Of a stretch of DNA of 64,000 bases, positions 17,145-27,677 are shown piece after piece. Below the pieces are notes generated by a model. The model worked only from the letters and a program-made list of their open reading frames with translations. It searched no databases and had not been told where the DNA came from. Origin of the DNA: Symmachiella macrocystis (GTDB taxonomy: Bacteria > Planctomycetota > Planctomycetia > Planctomycetales > Planctomycetaceae); assembly GCF_007860075.1 (NCBI RefSeq), contig NZ_SJPP01000001.1:1901980-1965979 (forward strand), read 5' to 3'. The first letter of the stretch is position 1. The number at the start of each line of letters is the position of its first letter. A program made the position numbers and the translations under genes.

Positions 17145-17586
17145 GTTGACTCGCCCTCGGAAAATAGTGAACCGGCGAAGACGAGTGCGGATGATTGATC
17201 CGCGAAACCTGTCTCCTCCGGCGTGTTTGGCAATAACTGGCAATCTTGATTCTAATCGGATCACACTGGGAAACCCAACCATGAGGCTACCGAAAAGGGA
17301 AAACCGGAACGATTTACAGCGACCGGCTGATCCCAACGATTTTCGATCATTTGCCCAAAACAGAGTGGCATGAATTGCAAAACCTCGCACGGTTTAGGGA
17401 TTTGTGCGGCTGCATTGCTCCGGAGACGTCGGTGTGACATGCTGAAAACCGCATCGTCGCTATGCACACCCGCAGACCGAACGCCGGGGTTTTCAAATGC
17501 CGACGCGGTTGCTCTACTAAGGCGCAGAGAGATAATGCGCAATAGACCAACTGCTTTCACTGTATGATGAGAATTCAAAACTTCCG
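17145..17586. other. Divergent intergenic region
   Basis: About 440 bases separate the divergent usp and 1330-residue orphan genes. Only short overlapping frames on both strands are present, without ribosome binding sites or recognisable protein content. The region must carry promoters for both flanking genes, but I found no clear promoter or operator. Confidence 0.45.
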
Positions 17587-20500
17587 ATGGCTCGAAAAGC
17601 TGCCCGATCCTCGACCGCGATTCCTCAAGAGGTCGCAGCAGACTTACAAGTTCTGCTGGGATATCTAAATTTTTCCGCTGGAAATCCAGACCCCGGTTTT
17701 CACAGCGCACTGAATCGGCTGCACGGCTGGATCGATACGGAGTTTCCGTGGAATCGTCTGCGGGTTTTGCTCGGCGAATATTTGCGCAAGGCCGAAGGAC
17801 AGTCGGCGGCATTTGCCGATACCGGGCAGGTCGAATCGGTTTTGAAGCTGGTGTTCGACGAAGTCGCTCCGGAATATCTCCGATTCCATCGAGATTTATT
17901 GTTCCATTTGCCCGACGGCACCCTACAGCAGCCCTTTTTTCTGGCGAGGTTGTTCGAAGCCACGTTAGCGCAAGGTCCGCCGTGGGATGAAACCGAACGG
18001 ATTGTCGCAGGCGCGTTGAAGCAACTGAACGACTTCATCGGGCATCGTCCGATTGCGGTCCTGGAATCGGGCCGTAGGATGCAGCCGTATCCGCATGAGC
18101 GGTTTCGCCCGGTCCCCATTTATATTCAGCAAGCAGGCGTCGCCGTTGGCAAATACCAGAAGCTAATTGAGACCACGCTGAACATCTTACGGGCTTCGCC
18201 ACCGGCGTTGTTGCGAGACGCCTATTTCGATTTGGATCAACTGCAAGAAGTCGCCATCGATGTGCGGGCGTACGATCAAAGCCATCCGGTATACAAACGG
18301 ACAAACTACACATTCGGCGAATGGGATCCGCACTGCATCGATAACAAAGGGTTGTACCATCGTTTCATCGTGCGGCAAATTGTCGTCGATGCCTTGGTCG
18401 ATTGGATCGAGCAAGCCGAGGATATGACCGAAGAAGAGGCGCTGTATCAAGCAGCGGCTGCGTTGTGCGGGACGATGTTGATGGCATCGTCGATCAGCGG
18501 CGCCGGCCCCGATACGCATACGTCGGACATCAGCCTTACGACCTTGTTGCCCAAAGTCGCGCGACAACGGGACGCGTTTTATACGCGGTTGATGGAATCC
18601 CTCTCCGGGCTGGTGGCTGAGAAAATCATTGCCGAAGCACGGGTGCACCGGCAACCGTTCGGACGCGTCCGGCAGCATTTGAATTTGTTTCTCGCCGATT
18701 ACGGAGCGCGGCAACTGCAACATGTGCATACGTCGCTGCTGTATGCGAGGATGGGGTATCCCGAAGAATCGATGCGGCACGCGAATACGATTCCTTCGTC
18801 GGCGGCGCGGATTGAATGCGAGATTCAGTGCGCGATTACGGCTGCCAATATTGATTTGGATCACAACGAGATCACTGCGGCCGCTCAGCGGGCGGCGGAA
18901 ATTCCGGATTTGATTCATCGAGGAATCGGCTGCGGCGCGCTGGTCGATCCGTGGAATATTCTGGGCTTTCAAGGTTTGTTTCCGTTATTCACCGCGCGGG
19001 AAGATAGCATTGTTGATCCGCGGGTCGATGTGTTGATCGATCTGGTAGACCGCGTCTTCAGCTTGTTCGCACGTTTGATGAGCGAGGCGGCCGCTGCCGG
19101 GGACCGGGAGACGTTGGATAAGATCTCGACGGAGTTTCACAACTTGGCCGACGAATGGGATCGCTACGCCACGACAGCCGTGGCCGACTTGCCACCCGTC
19201 TCGGGACAAGAAAGTTGGCAGTCGGCGTCGCACGTGGCGGAGATGCTGGCCGAATGGCGGACCGCTGGCGAATCGGCGGGAGACATTGCATTTTGGCGGC
19301 AGCAGGTCGAACGCTTTCATTCCCCCAAGTCATACGCGCTGGTCGTCTCGGCCTTATTGGACAAAGGGGATATTGTCGCATCGATGGGGCTGCTGATTCA
19401 GTGGCTCAGCGAAGGGGAAACCGTTTCGCTCGAATCGGGGAACTACTCGTTTCACATTTTGGCGGGACGGTGGTTGGAAATGGTGCTCACGCCCCTCGAA
19501 GACGAAGACCCCGCCGCGACCAGCCGCCGCGCTTGGCCAAAGATTCAAAAGTTCTTCGATTACCTCGAAGCCAACGCTGGCGCATATTGGTCCGTCCCCT
19601 CGTTTAACGAAGCAATGGCCGGCGAACAGGACATGCTGCTCGACGACGAGGAACTTGAGGACATCGAAGGTGACGACGAGGACGACGACGAAGCGAACCT
19701 CTTCGAGGCGGCTTATGAGGACGTGACGTTCAAAGAAAGCGCCCGCGACGGCCGCAGCGGCGACACGGTCGACGACGATCTTTTCTCGCGGGACAGCGAA
19801 TTCGATTCGCTCAGTTCGGGACTGCGTGACCGGTTGGTCTTTCTGGCCAATCTGTCGCATCTGCGGCAAATTGCAGCGGCGAACATGTCGTCCGCCATGT
19901 CACCCACCGCCGACGATGCGGCTGATTTTGCTGCGACGTTGGGCGAGACGATCCTGCATTGGCGGCAACATGACACGGCGCTACTCAAGGGCCTGAAAGT
20001 GCTCATCGAATCGGTTTCCGACATGGAATCGGACCTGCCGATGGGCGATCAGGAATCGTTGATCGAATTCGACCGCCAGTCGCAGATGAAGATCGAGTTG
20101 TTGCGGATGTTGATCATTGTCTTCAGCAAATGCGGCGACTCCTCGCGGACGTTGTTGAGCTGTTTGCCGGACAAACCGTCGGCAGCAGTCTTGAAAGGTT
20201 GGGAGCAATCGGCCGTTCCGTTGTACCGCGCCATTTTTCGTTCCGACGTCGCGCAGACGCAAGCGTTGTTGCCGCCATTCCTCAAAGCGATCTCGCGGCG
20301 ACCGTTGTTGTACGTGCCGCTGCACGAGGGAGGAGATCCGCTGGCGATCGCCCGCGTGCGGACATTGCAATCAGCGATTCAATTTCTGTTGGAGCAGTTG
20401 CCGCGACTGGGTTTGTTGCGCGAGACGTGGCATACGCTAAAGACAGCGCAATTGATGGAACGCCGCAGCAACCGCGCCGGTGTGACGGTCACGGAATTCG

Positions 20501-21579
20501 CCGGATTGTTTTCAACCGCCTTGCGGAATTCGCTGAGTTGTGTGATCCGGAGTTCCGAAGATTGGGAAAACGGAAAATTCACCGACGAACAGTTGATTCA
20601 ATCGGTTGGTGAAATCGGCGAATACTATCTGGAACTGTGGCTGGACCACAGCAGCACGATGCGGATTTCCACCGTCGAAGCGCTGAACGACCGCGTGGCT
20701 TGGTCCGAAGTCAAATGGTTCATCCGCCGATATGGTCAGGATCTGTTTTACGGCGGCAATCTGACCTTGGGGGGCATTCGGGCGATCTTGCGTCAAGGGG
20801 TTGAATCGTACCTGGACATGCTGGAAGAGGACGACGATCCGTTGAATCCAATGCGATTGGTGGAGGATCTTTCCAGCGGCGAATTGGATCGAGAAGACGC
20901 AGCCGATTGCTTGGAAATCATCCTCCGCTGTTTGCAGGACAAATACGAACGCTTTATCGAATACAACAGCACGACCACGCAATCGGACTACGGCGAAAAC
21001 ATTTACCAGTTGTTGGCGTTCCTGCGGTTGGAGGCCGATTACGACCGCAAGGCGTGGGATCTGACGCCGGTGGCGATTGTGCACGAAGCGCTGGCCCGTG
21101 AGGGCGCGATCGAAGCGGCGGAGATTTGGCAGGACGTGTTCCGCATTAAAACCGAAACGCTTTCGGAGACATTTTTGCGGAACCTGGCGCGGCTGGAGCG
21201 CGCGTGCAGCATCAAACTGCCGAGTTTGCGAGACCGGTTGAACGAACGGTTCATCAAGCCGCTCACGTTGGACCGAATTTTGGCGCTGGTGCCCGAAGCG
21301 ATCGAAGCAGCGCGGCTGCAAACGCCCTCGGCGTCGTTTGAAACGCTGAGCGAAAAGGTCGACGACTACTTGGAAAGCACAACCGGTTCGGCAATGGACA
21401 TTCCGCCCTGGTTGTACAGTTTGGAGAACGAGGTCGCCAAGATGGAACAGCCAGACCACTTCGACCTCGACGCTCCGGTCACACCCGTCACGCTGCCAAA
21501 GATCACAATCAGCATGCTGGAATTCTCGGAACAAGTGGTCGGCTGGGATACCAAGCTGGCTGATGCGGACGACGATTGA
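17587..21579 (+). CDS. Very large hypothetical protein (1330 aa)
   Basis: A single uninterrupted frame of 1330 residues starts at ATG 17587. I recognise no domain. The sequence is rich in helices with TPR/HEAT-like amphipathic spacing (for example IECEIQCAITAANIDLDHNEI and AASMGLLIQWLSEGE-like stretches), has no signal peptide or membrane segment, and contains an extremely acidic linker near residues 680-710 (DDEELEDIEGDDEDDDEAN) that probably separates two large helical halves. It is probably cytoplasmic. The small downstream membrane protein is convergent, so the gene stands alone. Antisense frames of several hundred codons exist here but are shadows of this gene. Confidence 0.85.
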   Translation: MARKAARSSTAIPQEVAADLQVLLGYLNFSAGNPDPGFHSALNRLHGWIDTEFPWNRLRVLLGEYLRKAEGQSAAFADTGQVESVLKLVFDEVAPEYLRFHRDLLFHLPDGTLQQPFFLARLFEATLAQGPPWDETERIVAGALKQLNDFIGHRPIAVLESGRRMQPYPHERFRPVPIYIQQAGVAVGKYQKLIETTLNILRASPPALLRDAYFDLDQLQEVAIDVRAYDQSHPVYKRTNYTFGEWDPHCIDNKGLYHRFIVRQIVVDALVDWIEQAEDMTEEEALYQAAAALCGTMLMASSISGAGPDTHTSDISLTTLLPKVARQRDAFYTRLMESLSGLVAEKIIAEARVHRQPFGRVRQHLNLFLADYGARQLQHVHTSLLYARMGYPEESMRHANTIPSSAARIECEIQCAITAANIDLDHNEITAAAQRAAEIPDLIHRGIGCGALVDPWNILGFQGLFPLFTAREDSIVDPRVDVLIDLVDRVFSLFARLMSEAAAAGDRETLDKISTEFHNLADEWDRYATTAVADLPPVSGQESWQSASHVAEMLAEWRTAGESAGDIAFWRQQVERFHSPKSYALVVSALLDKGDIVASMGLLIQWLSEGETVSLESGNYSFHILAGRWLEMVLTPLEDEDPAATSRRAWPKIQKFFDYLEANAGAYWSVPSFNEAMAGEQDMLLDDEELEDIEGDDEDDDEANLFEAAYEDVTFKESARDGRSGDTVDDDLFSRDSEFDSLSSGLRDRLVFLANLSHLRQIAAANMSSAMSPTADDAADFAATLGETILHWRQHDTALLKGLKVLIESVSDMESDLPMGDQESLIEFDRQSQMKIELLRMLIIVFSKCGDSSRTLLSCLPDKPSAAVLKGWEQSAVPLYRAIFRSDVAQTQALLPPFLKAISRRPLLYVPLHEGGDPLAIARVRTLQSAIQFLLEQLPRLGLLRETWHTLKTAQLMERRSNRAGVTVTEFAGLFSTALRNSLSCVIRSSEDWENGKFTDEQLIQSVGEIGEYYLELWLDHSSTMRISTVEALNDRVAWSEVKWFIRRYGQDLFYGGNLTLGGIRAILRQGVESYLDMLEEDDDPLNPMRLVEDLSSGELDREDAADCLEIILRCLQDKYERFIEYNSTTTQSDYGENIYQLLAFLRLEADYDRKAWDLTPVAIVHEALAREGAIEAAEIWQDVFRIKTETLSETFLRNLARLERACSIKLPSLRDRLNERFIKPLTLDRILALVPEAIEAARLQTPSASFETLSEKVDDYLESTTGSAMDIPPWLYSLENEVAKMEQPDHFDLDAPVTPVTLPKITISMLEFSEQVVGWDTKLADADDD

Positions 21580-21599
21580 GCGTTGCGTGCGGGTGCCGG

Positions 21600-21947
21600 C
21601 TAATCGTGTTTCCCTTGGATGTGCCGCCAGGCTCGATAGAACATCAAGAAGATGCCGCTGGCAAATGTTCCGAACACTAACCCGGCGAATGCGCCGAGCA
21701 ACGCGCCAGCATACCAGGGCATTTCCCACTCTGTGTTCCACACTGCAATCAAGCTGCCGACCGCTGCCAACACCAGAATCGAAATGCCAATAAAGATGGC
21801 CTGGAATTTGTTGTCACTCTTCCGCGTGTTCACACCGATCACAGTGTCGGAAAACAAATTGTAAGAGGCGCGCGTCGCCGAAACGCTTTGCGGTTGCGGC
21901 TGATCGGGGACGGAGACGGGATCCGGCTCGACGGGGTTGTCTGACAT
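21600..21947 (-). CDS. Small membrane protein, hypothetical (115 aa)
   Basis: ATG 21947 with GGAG at good spacing gives a 115-residue protein; a GTG at 21971 is less likely. The first 45 residues are Pro, Asp and Gln-rich and probably disordered. Two hydrophobic segments follow: AIFIGISILVLAAVGSLIAVW (about 58-78) and WYAGALLGAFAGLVFGTFASGIFLMFY (about 85-110), ending in a basic WRHIQGKHD. The layout suggests an inner membrane hairpin with both ends in the cytoplasm. No family is recognised. Confidence 0.65.
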   Translation of the reverse strand: MSDNPVEPDPVSVPDQPQPQSVSATRASYNLFSDTVIGVNTRKSDNKFQAIFIGISILVLAAVGSLIAVWNTEWEMPWYAGALLGAFAGLVFGTFASGIFLMFYRAWRHIQGKHD

Positions 21948-22013
21948 ATCATCGCTCCGAGAAGTGCTCACTAAATTCCACCAATTGGTGGTAATTATTT
22001 GAATTAAATATAC

Positions 22014-24080
22014 TCACACTACACTACACCTAGGTAGTGCTTCCCGCAGTTCAGATATACCGGCATTTGTGAATCGCGTACCGCCTATACCCAGTTCGCG
22101 AAGGTTTGGCATTGCTGTGATGAAAGGCAGACTCAAATCACTGATATCCGTGCCATTCAGCGAAAGCAATTCCAGGTTGACGAGGCCACGGAGATTAATC
22201 ATTCCAAAATTATTTACTTGCGTCTTGTCAAGTGTGAGCCGTTTTAAATTGGTGCAGCGTTTAATACATTCCAAGCCGACATTCCCGATTTGTGTTTCTT
22301 TGAGGGAAAGGACTTGAAGATTCGAAAGTGCCTTAATGTTCTTAAGTCTTCCATCAGATATCTTGGTTTTACTGAGATCAAGTTCGTGTAAGCAGGTAAG
22401 TCCTTTGAGATGTTCTAGACCTGTGCCAGTAATCTGAGTGCCCCGAAGATCCAACATACTCAGCTTGGAAATTTCTTTTAAGTGTTCCAGACCTGCATCG
22501 GATATCTTGGTGTAACCCAGCTCAAGTTTTTGTAAGCTAGTCATCCCTTTGAGGTGCTCCAGTCCTACGTCTGTAATCTGGGTGCCAAAGAGGTTGAGTT
22601 GTTGCAAACCAGCAAATCCTTTAATGCTTTCCAATTCAACATCCGTGGTTTGTGATAGCCCGAAACTAATCGATCGCAATCCTTCAAGCCATATTCCTCC
22701 GATCGCTGCAACAATCGTGGCGATTTCATCGTCACCAATAACCGGAACATCTTCCGCCGTAGCGTGTGTTTCATTATTTACTTCTTTGGCTTCCGCCTGC
22801 TTGCTTACTTCCCAATTCTTTTCCGCATTGTCCGATATCCATTGGTCTTTAATAACGGATGTCAGTCTTAATACCCCAGCATTACCTTTAGTGCGAAGAT
22901 CCAGTTCTTTCTTTGCCAGTTCGCGCATCTCTGTACAGTGAAATGTACATTTGTGTTCATACTTATGTTCGCCTATCACCCAAGGCATGTCTGAAGTGGG
23001 GTGATACTCTTTGCAAACATCCGTGATCGTGACATTGATGTCAGCCATTTGTGCCATTTCTGCCAAAGTGCTATCGTCAAGTGTCGTCGAAAATTCCTTA
23101 AGACAATCCACGAGGAACGGATACGGATAAACACCATTGGGTGCGACATCCTTTAAATTGTGTTCTTTTAGTGGGTAGGGCCACTCTGTAAACTTGGTGG
23201 TTTTACATTCCCCCTTTAAGGCCCTTAACACAAATTGTTCGAATATTAGGGCGACGGCGTTTTCTTTTCCAAGCTTGACCAACTTTTCATTTGTGCTTGT
23301 GATACATACCTGATTGGATTTTTTCAGACACTCACTTGCTAATTTGTCGAAATGTGAACCATAGTTGTTTCTGATAAACATATCCAGAATTGCTTCGAAT
23401 GTGTCATTATCAAACTCGGATGATACGGACACTGCTACTGCTCTGAGCGCTTTAGGGTCGTCGTAGCTGCATAACGCCTTGACTATTATTTCATTTTTGG
23501 AATATTCCTTCGATAGTCGAACCAATGCATGCATCGCTTGTTCGCCTTCGCACTCTCCCAAGATTTCGGCGGCGCTTTCCATTAGTTCTTTGTCCGCGAG
23601 ACATGATTGATCTAAAACAAGTGGGACAATCAAGGAAGGGTCTTTGAAGTGACACAACGCGCGACTCGCTTCGCTGCTATTTATTTTGTTTTTAAAACAC
23701 CTAGCAATTGTTTTTTTTGCGGATCTCGTTCCAATTCGTTCGAGTGCATAGATTGCTGATCCGAAATCTCTCGACTTGGCCAGTTTTTTAAGTATCAACA
23801 TTCGAATTATAGGGATTCGCAGTTCGACAATTTTATTGTTTCGAATCTCGTAGTTTAGATCATCTCTCCAATTGGGGTTCCATTTGAAGATTTCAATCGA
23901 ATGGATAAATACAAATAGAAGCGACAAAACCAAAATAACAACAATGGCGACAGAAATCGCTTGTTGAACGGTGGGCATCTTAGTTTTGGGTAACTCTGTC
24001 GGAAAATCTAATGGATATAAGAAAATGAGCGTTGTAAAAATAATAGAAACAATGACACCAACGCGTAGCTTGTTTAACAT
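22014..24080 (-). CDS. Leucine-rich-repeat membrane protein, AT-rich
   Basis: A 688-residue protein from ATG 24080 (a TTG at 24119 is possible). Two N-terminal membrane helices (VGVIVSIIFTTLIFLYPL and AISVAIVVILVLSLLFVFI) are followed by HEAT-like helical repeats (about 100-260), a middle region containing His and Cys (CTFHCTEM), and a C-terminal block of about seven leucine-rich repeats with the consensus L-x-x-L-x-L-x-x-T-x-I-x-D-x-GLEHLK, as in LQKLELGYTKISDAGLEHLK. These are the planctomycete 'internalin-like' LRRs. The gene is visibly AT-richer than its neighbours and uses many AAA, TTT and ATT codons, which suggests recent acquisition. Function is unknown; LRRs usually bind proteins. 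Confidence 0.85.
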   Translation of the reverse strand: MLNKLRVGVIVSIIFTTLIFLYPLDFPTELPKTKMPTVQQAISVAIVVILVLSLLFVFIHSIEIFKWNPNWRDDLNYEIRNNKIVELRIPIIRMLILKKLAKSRDFGSAIYALERIGTRSAKKTIARCFKNKINSSEASRALCHFKDPSLIVPLVLDQSCLADKELMESAAEILGECEGEQAMHALVRLSKEYSKNEIIVKALCSYDDPKALRAVAVSVSSEFDNDTFEAILDMFIRNNYGSHFDKLASECLKKSNQVCITSTNEKLVKLGKENAVALIFEQFVLRALKGECKTTKFTEWPYPLKEHNLKDVAPNGVYPYPFLVDCLKEFSTTLDDSTLAEMAQMADINVTITDVCKEYHPTSDMPWVIGEHKYEHKCTFHCTEMRELAKKELDLRTKGNAGVLRLTSVIKDQWISDNAEKNWEVSKQAEAKEVNNETHATAEDVPVIGDDEIATIVAAIGGIWLEGLRSISFGLSQTTDVELESIKGFAGLQQLNLFGTQITDVGLEHLKGMTSLQKLELGYTKISDAGLEHLKEISKLSMLDLRGTQITGTGLEHLKGLTCLHELDLSKTKISDGRLKNIKALSNLQVLSLKETQIGNVGLECIKRCTNLKRLTLDKTQVNNFGMINLRGLVNLELLSLNGTDISDLSLPFITAMPNLRELGIGGTRFTNAGISELREALPRCSVV

Positions 24081-24243
24081 TTGGGGCCTCGGGGTATGAC
24101 GATGGGTGCGCGTGAACAACTAGAGAGAATGTGTGGGGCTTCTCAGCAAACGTCGTGTGCGGACGTCGTTCGAATCGGCGAGTATTTCGCCCACGAATTA
24201 CTGCTCGCTTGTCCAACCGTGTTTGTCGGTGGAACTCCGCGCA

Positions 24244-26358
24244 TCACTCGTCCTCGTCATCTCCCTTCTTCGCGGCGGCGATGATTTTGGCTTGTTCGTT
24301 GGGGGGGACCATGTCGTAGTGGCTTAGTTCCATGGTGAAGGAGCCTTGCCCGCTGGTCATGCTGGAGAGCGTGCGGGCGTAGGTCATCATTTCTGACAGC
24401 GGGGCATGGGCGATGATCACTTGGTACCCGCCCGGGGCGGTGTCCATGCCTTCGACGCGGCCGCGGCGGCCATTGAGGTCGCTAGTGATATCGCCCAGAT
24501 TTTCGTCGGGAATGGTGATTTCGACATGCACAATCGGTTCCAATAGCGAGGGTTTGGCCTCTTGGAACAGGTTGCGAAAGCAAAGGCTGCCGGCCATTTT
24601 GAAGGCCGTTTCGTTGCTGTCCACGGGATGGTCTTTGCCGAAGAACAACTCCACGACGACATCCTGTACTTGATATCCGGCCAGCACGCCCCGCTCCATC
24701 CGTTCCCGGACTCCCTTTTCGACGGCGGGGATGAATTGGTTGGGAATGGAACCGCCGGTGATGCGGTCGACGAACGCAAAGTTCAAATCGGGATCGTAAT
24801 GATATTCCCGCATGTGGACGAACCGCGTTTTATTGAAGTATTCTTCGGGGTCGATATCGTGCGGACAGGGGGAGACACGGCAGTGCACTTCGCCGAATTG
24901 GCCGGAACCGCCCGATTGTTTTTTGTGCCGATAGTGGCCTTCGGCCTCGCCGTTGACGGTTTCACGATAAGGGATTTTCGGTTGGTGCGTCACGACTTCC
25001 ACTTTGTCGCGTACGAGCAACCGTTCCAACACGATCTGCAAATGCAGTTCGCTCATGCCTTGGATCACCAACTCCTTGGTTTGGGAATCGCGGCGGAGCA
25101 GGAACGTTTGGTCCTCTTCGTCGACCTTTTGCAGAGCGCCGGAAATCTTCTGTTGGTCGGAACGGCTTTTGGGCTCCGCCGCCAATTCGATCATTGGCGT
25201 GGGGAATTTGATGGGAGGCATCGACAACCCGGATTTGCCGTCATTGAGCGTATCGCCGACGTGCAGGTCGTCCATTTTAGAAACAACAACGATATCGCCG
25301 GCCGCAGCAGAGTCGACGGCCTCTTGTTGGCCTCCTTGGACATCTAACAGATGGCCGATTTTGAGCGTCTTGTCCAAGCTGTTGCTATGCACCGACGTAT
25401 CCTTGTGCAGCGACCCGGAGTAGATCTTGAGATAGCTCATCTTGGAGATAAACGGGTCGATGCGTGTTTTAAAGACCCGCGCGACAAAAGGGCCGTCCGC
25501 AGAAACGGTCAGCGGGACTTCCTCGCCGTCGGCATTGCGCGCCGTGCGGGTGATGGCTGTGGGGGGCAGCGCCGAGGCGGCGAGACCGTCCATCAATTCA
25601 CTCACACCGATGTCGCTTTTGGCACTGACGCAATAGACGGGAATCAACGTGCCAGCGGCAATGGCTTTGGTCAGGCCGGCGCCGATTTCCTCGGGGGCGA
25701 GTTTCTCGCCTTCCAGAAACCGTTCCATCAACGCCTCGTCGGCTTCGACAATGGCGTCCATCACTTGCTGATTGATTTCCGCTGGATCCATCACGGTCCC
25801 GGCCGGGACTTCACTCGGCACAGACAGCGTACTGACCACGCCGCTAAAATCATGGCCTAATCCGACCGGCAGGTTCAGCGGGACGCATTGCGCACCGAAC
25901 ATCTGCTGAATGCCGTCGAGGAGTTCCTCGAATTGGATATTTTCGGAATCCATTTTATTAATCACAACCGCGCGCGCCAGACCGGCTTTACCCGCTTCGT
26001 TGAACATCCGCCGCGTATTGACCTGCACGCCGGAGCCGGCGCTGACCACAATGAGAGCGGTTTCGACAGCTTGCAGTACGCCGATTGCCTGACCAATGAA
26101 GTCGGGGTATCCCGGCGTGTCAAACACGTTAATCCGTTTACCAGCGTGATCAAAATGGACCATGCCTGAGGAGACCGAGTGCTTGCAATGCTTTTCTTCT
26201 TCGTCGATGTCCAATACGCTCGAACCGTCGTCGACGGAGCCGGCCCGCTTCCCGACGCCGGCTTTGAACAACATCAGATCGGCCAGTGTCGTTTTCCCGA
26301 CAGCTCCGTGGCCCACGAGTGCAACATTGCGAAGATCTGCGACTTGATGATTGGACAT
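24244..26358 (-). CDS. EF-G-like translation GTPase, noncanonical paralog
   Basis: The 704-residue protein from ATG 26358 has all EF-G domains: G domain with P-loop GHGAVGKTTLAD, DTPGYPDF and NKMD, then domains II-V ending in the MTSGQGSFTMELSHYDMVP region typical of domain V. In place of the switch I motif RGITI found in true EF-G it reads EEEKHCKHSVSSGMVHF, the pattern of the EF-G-like paralog group, whose role is not settled; the canonical fusA lies elsewhere. It is divergent from tyrA with 283 bases between starts. Upstream frame extension to 26421 is not supported because family starts match MSNHQVADLRNVALVGH. Confidence 0.88.
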   Translation of the reverse strand: MSNHQVADLRNVALVGHGAVGKTTLADLMLFKAGVGKRAGSVDDGSSVLDIDEEEKHCKHSVSSGMVHFDHAGKRINVFDTPGYPDFIGQAIGVLQAVETALIVVSAGSGVQVNTRRMFNEAGKAGLARAVVINKMDSENIQFEELLDGIQQMFGAQCVPLNLPVGLGHDFSGVVSTLSVPSEVPAGTVMDPAEINQQVMDAIVEADEALMERFLEGEKLAPEEIGAGLTKAIAAGTLIPVYCVSAKSDIGVSELMDGLAASALPPTAITRTARNADGEEVPLTVSADGPFVARVFKTRIDPFISKMSYLKIYSGSLHKDTSVHSNSLDKTLKIGHLLDVQGGQQEAVDSAAAGDIVVVSKMDDLHVGDTLNDGKSGLSMPPIKFPTPMIELAAEPKSRSDQQKISGALQKVDEEDQTFLLRRDSQTKELVIQGMSELHLQIVLERLLVRDKVEVVTHQPKIPYRETVNGEAEGHYRHKKQSGGSGQFGEVHCRVSPCPHDIDPEEYFNKTRFVHMREYHYDPDLNFAFVDRITGGSIPNQFIPAVEKGVRERMERGVLAGYQVQDVVVELFFGKDHPVDSNETAFKMAGSLCFRNLFQEAKPSLLEPIVHVEITIPDENLGDITSDLNGRRGRVEGMDTAPGGYQVIIAHAPLSEMMTYARTLSSMTSGQGSFTMELSHYDMVPPNEQAKIIAAAKKGDDEDE

Positions 26359-26641
26359 AGATGCTCTCTGCTTCTCCGGGGACGTGGCTTCCAAAAAATG
26401 GACGCCCCACGCAGAAGGCAAATCGCGATGCCCTCCAAACGTCAGGCGACCGAATGCTTCAGCGGCACCGCCGGCTTTCGGATCGGCGCCGCCTTGAGAT
26501 GAACGCTCGATCTTATTGAATTTCGGGCCGTTTCGCCATCATAAACCCCGGAAAACAACCGAGCGACTTGGTTGGCCTGTGCCAACTGGGAATGAATCGG
26601 CAGTGGAATTCCGTAGCCGCGACATCTAGAATGCATCCGTT

Positions 26642-27508
26642 ATGCCCCAATCCTCCCTCAAATCAACTGGCCGCTTCGATACGATTTGCATCGTGGGCGT
26701 TGGCCTCATCGGCGGGTCTCTAGCGGCTGCCGTTCAGCAACGACAGTTGGCCGCTCGGATCATCGGCGTCGGCCGCAACTTGCCGCGACTACAATCGGCG
26801 CAACAGGCTGGATTGATCGACGACAGTGTTGTTGATCTATCCGCGGCCGCTGCCGAGTCGGACTTGATTGTGTTTTGTACCCCCGTGGACAAGATCGTCA
26901 CCGGAGTGCGCGAAGCTGCGGCGCATTGCCGTCCCGGCACGTTGATGACCGATGGTGGGAGCACGAAAGGGGCGATCTGCGCCGCTGTCACCGGGGCAAT
27001 GCCAGCCGATGTGCATTTTGTCGGTGCGCATCCATTGGCAGGCTCTGAGAAACAAGGTTTCGAACACGCCAATGCCGACCTTTATCAAGACCGCATCTGC
27101 GTCGTCACGCCGCACGACGACAGCGATCCGGTTGCGGTCGCCCAAGTGAGCGAGTTCTGGCGGCAGGTTGGAATGACGGTGATCGAAATGTCGCCGGAGG
27201 AGCATGACAACATTCTTGCCGAAACGAGCCACGTGCCCCACTTCGTCGCAGCGGCCTTGGCGGCAACGCTCCGCGACGAAACCCGTCCGTTTACCTCCAG
27301 CGGGTTTCGCGACACAACCCGAATTGCCGCCGGCGATGAACAGTTGTGGGCTGCTATCTTCCAAGGCAACAAAACAGCCATGTTGGCCGGATTGGACCAG
27401 TTCGAGACGCAACTGCGAGAATTGCGCGGCGCCATTGAGCGGGACGATCCCGAAACATTGGTCGAATCCCTCCGCGCTGCCCGCGAGAAACGGGAATCGC
27501 TGGAATAA
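26642..27508 (+). CDS. tyrA: Prephenate dehydrogenase
   Basis: The 288-residue protein has the TyrA layout: an N-terminal NAD-binding Rossmann motif [17 protein letters not shown], the catalytic and prephenate-binding residues in [18 protein letters not shown] (the conserved His), and the helical dimerisation domain with [16 protein letters not shown] and [11 protein letters not shown]. It converts prephenate to 4-hydroxyphenylpyruvate in tyrosine synthesis, in the cytoplasm. No regulatory ACT domain is present. The gene is 169 bases upstream of purL on the same strand; coupling of the two is not expected functionally. It is divergent from the EF-G-like gene. Confidence 0.93.
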   Translation: MPQSSLKSTGRFDTICIVGVGLIGGSLAAAVQQRQLAARIIGVGRNLPRLQSAQQAGLIDDSVVDLSAAAAESDLIVFCTPVDKIVTGVREAAAHCRPGTLMTDGGSTKGAICAAVTGAMPADVHFVGAHPLAGSEKQGFEHANADLYQDRICVVTPHDDSDPVAVAQVSEFWRQVGMTVIEMSPEEHDNILAETSHVPHFVAAALAATLRDETRPFTSSGFRDTTRIAAGDEQLWAAIFQGNKTAMLAGLDQFETQLRELRGAIERDDPETLVESLRAAREKRESLE

Positions 27509-27677
27509 CAGGGGTTGGGGAAACGGCGATTCGGCATTGGCTACAAAATTGAGCCGGGTGAGGGGGGATTGCTTCCCACCGGTTGCGGCGGCCACTATGT
27601 TAGGGGCTGAATCGGGCGTGGGATCGAATATCGCGACGTGCGACAGGGATGTGAACCAATTAGGAATCGACGGCAAA

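Noticed and set aside
20512-21741. 409-codon minus-strand frame
   Set aside because: Shadow of the 1330-residue gene; its translation lacks domain character and has shadow-like Arg/Gln/Val composition.
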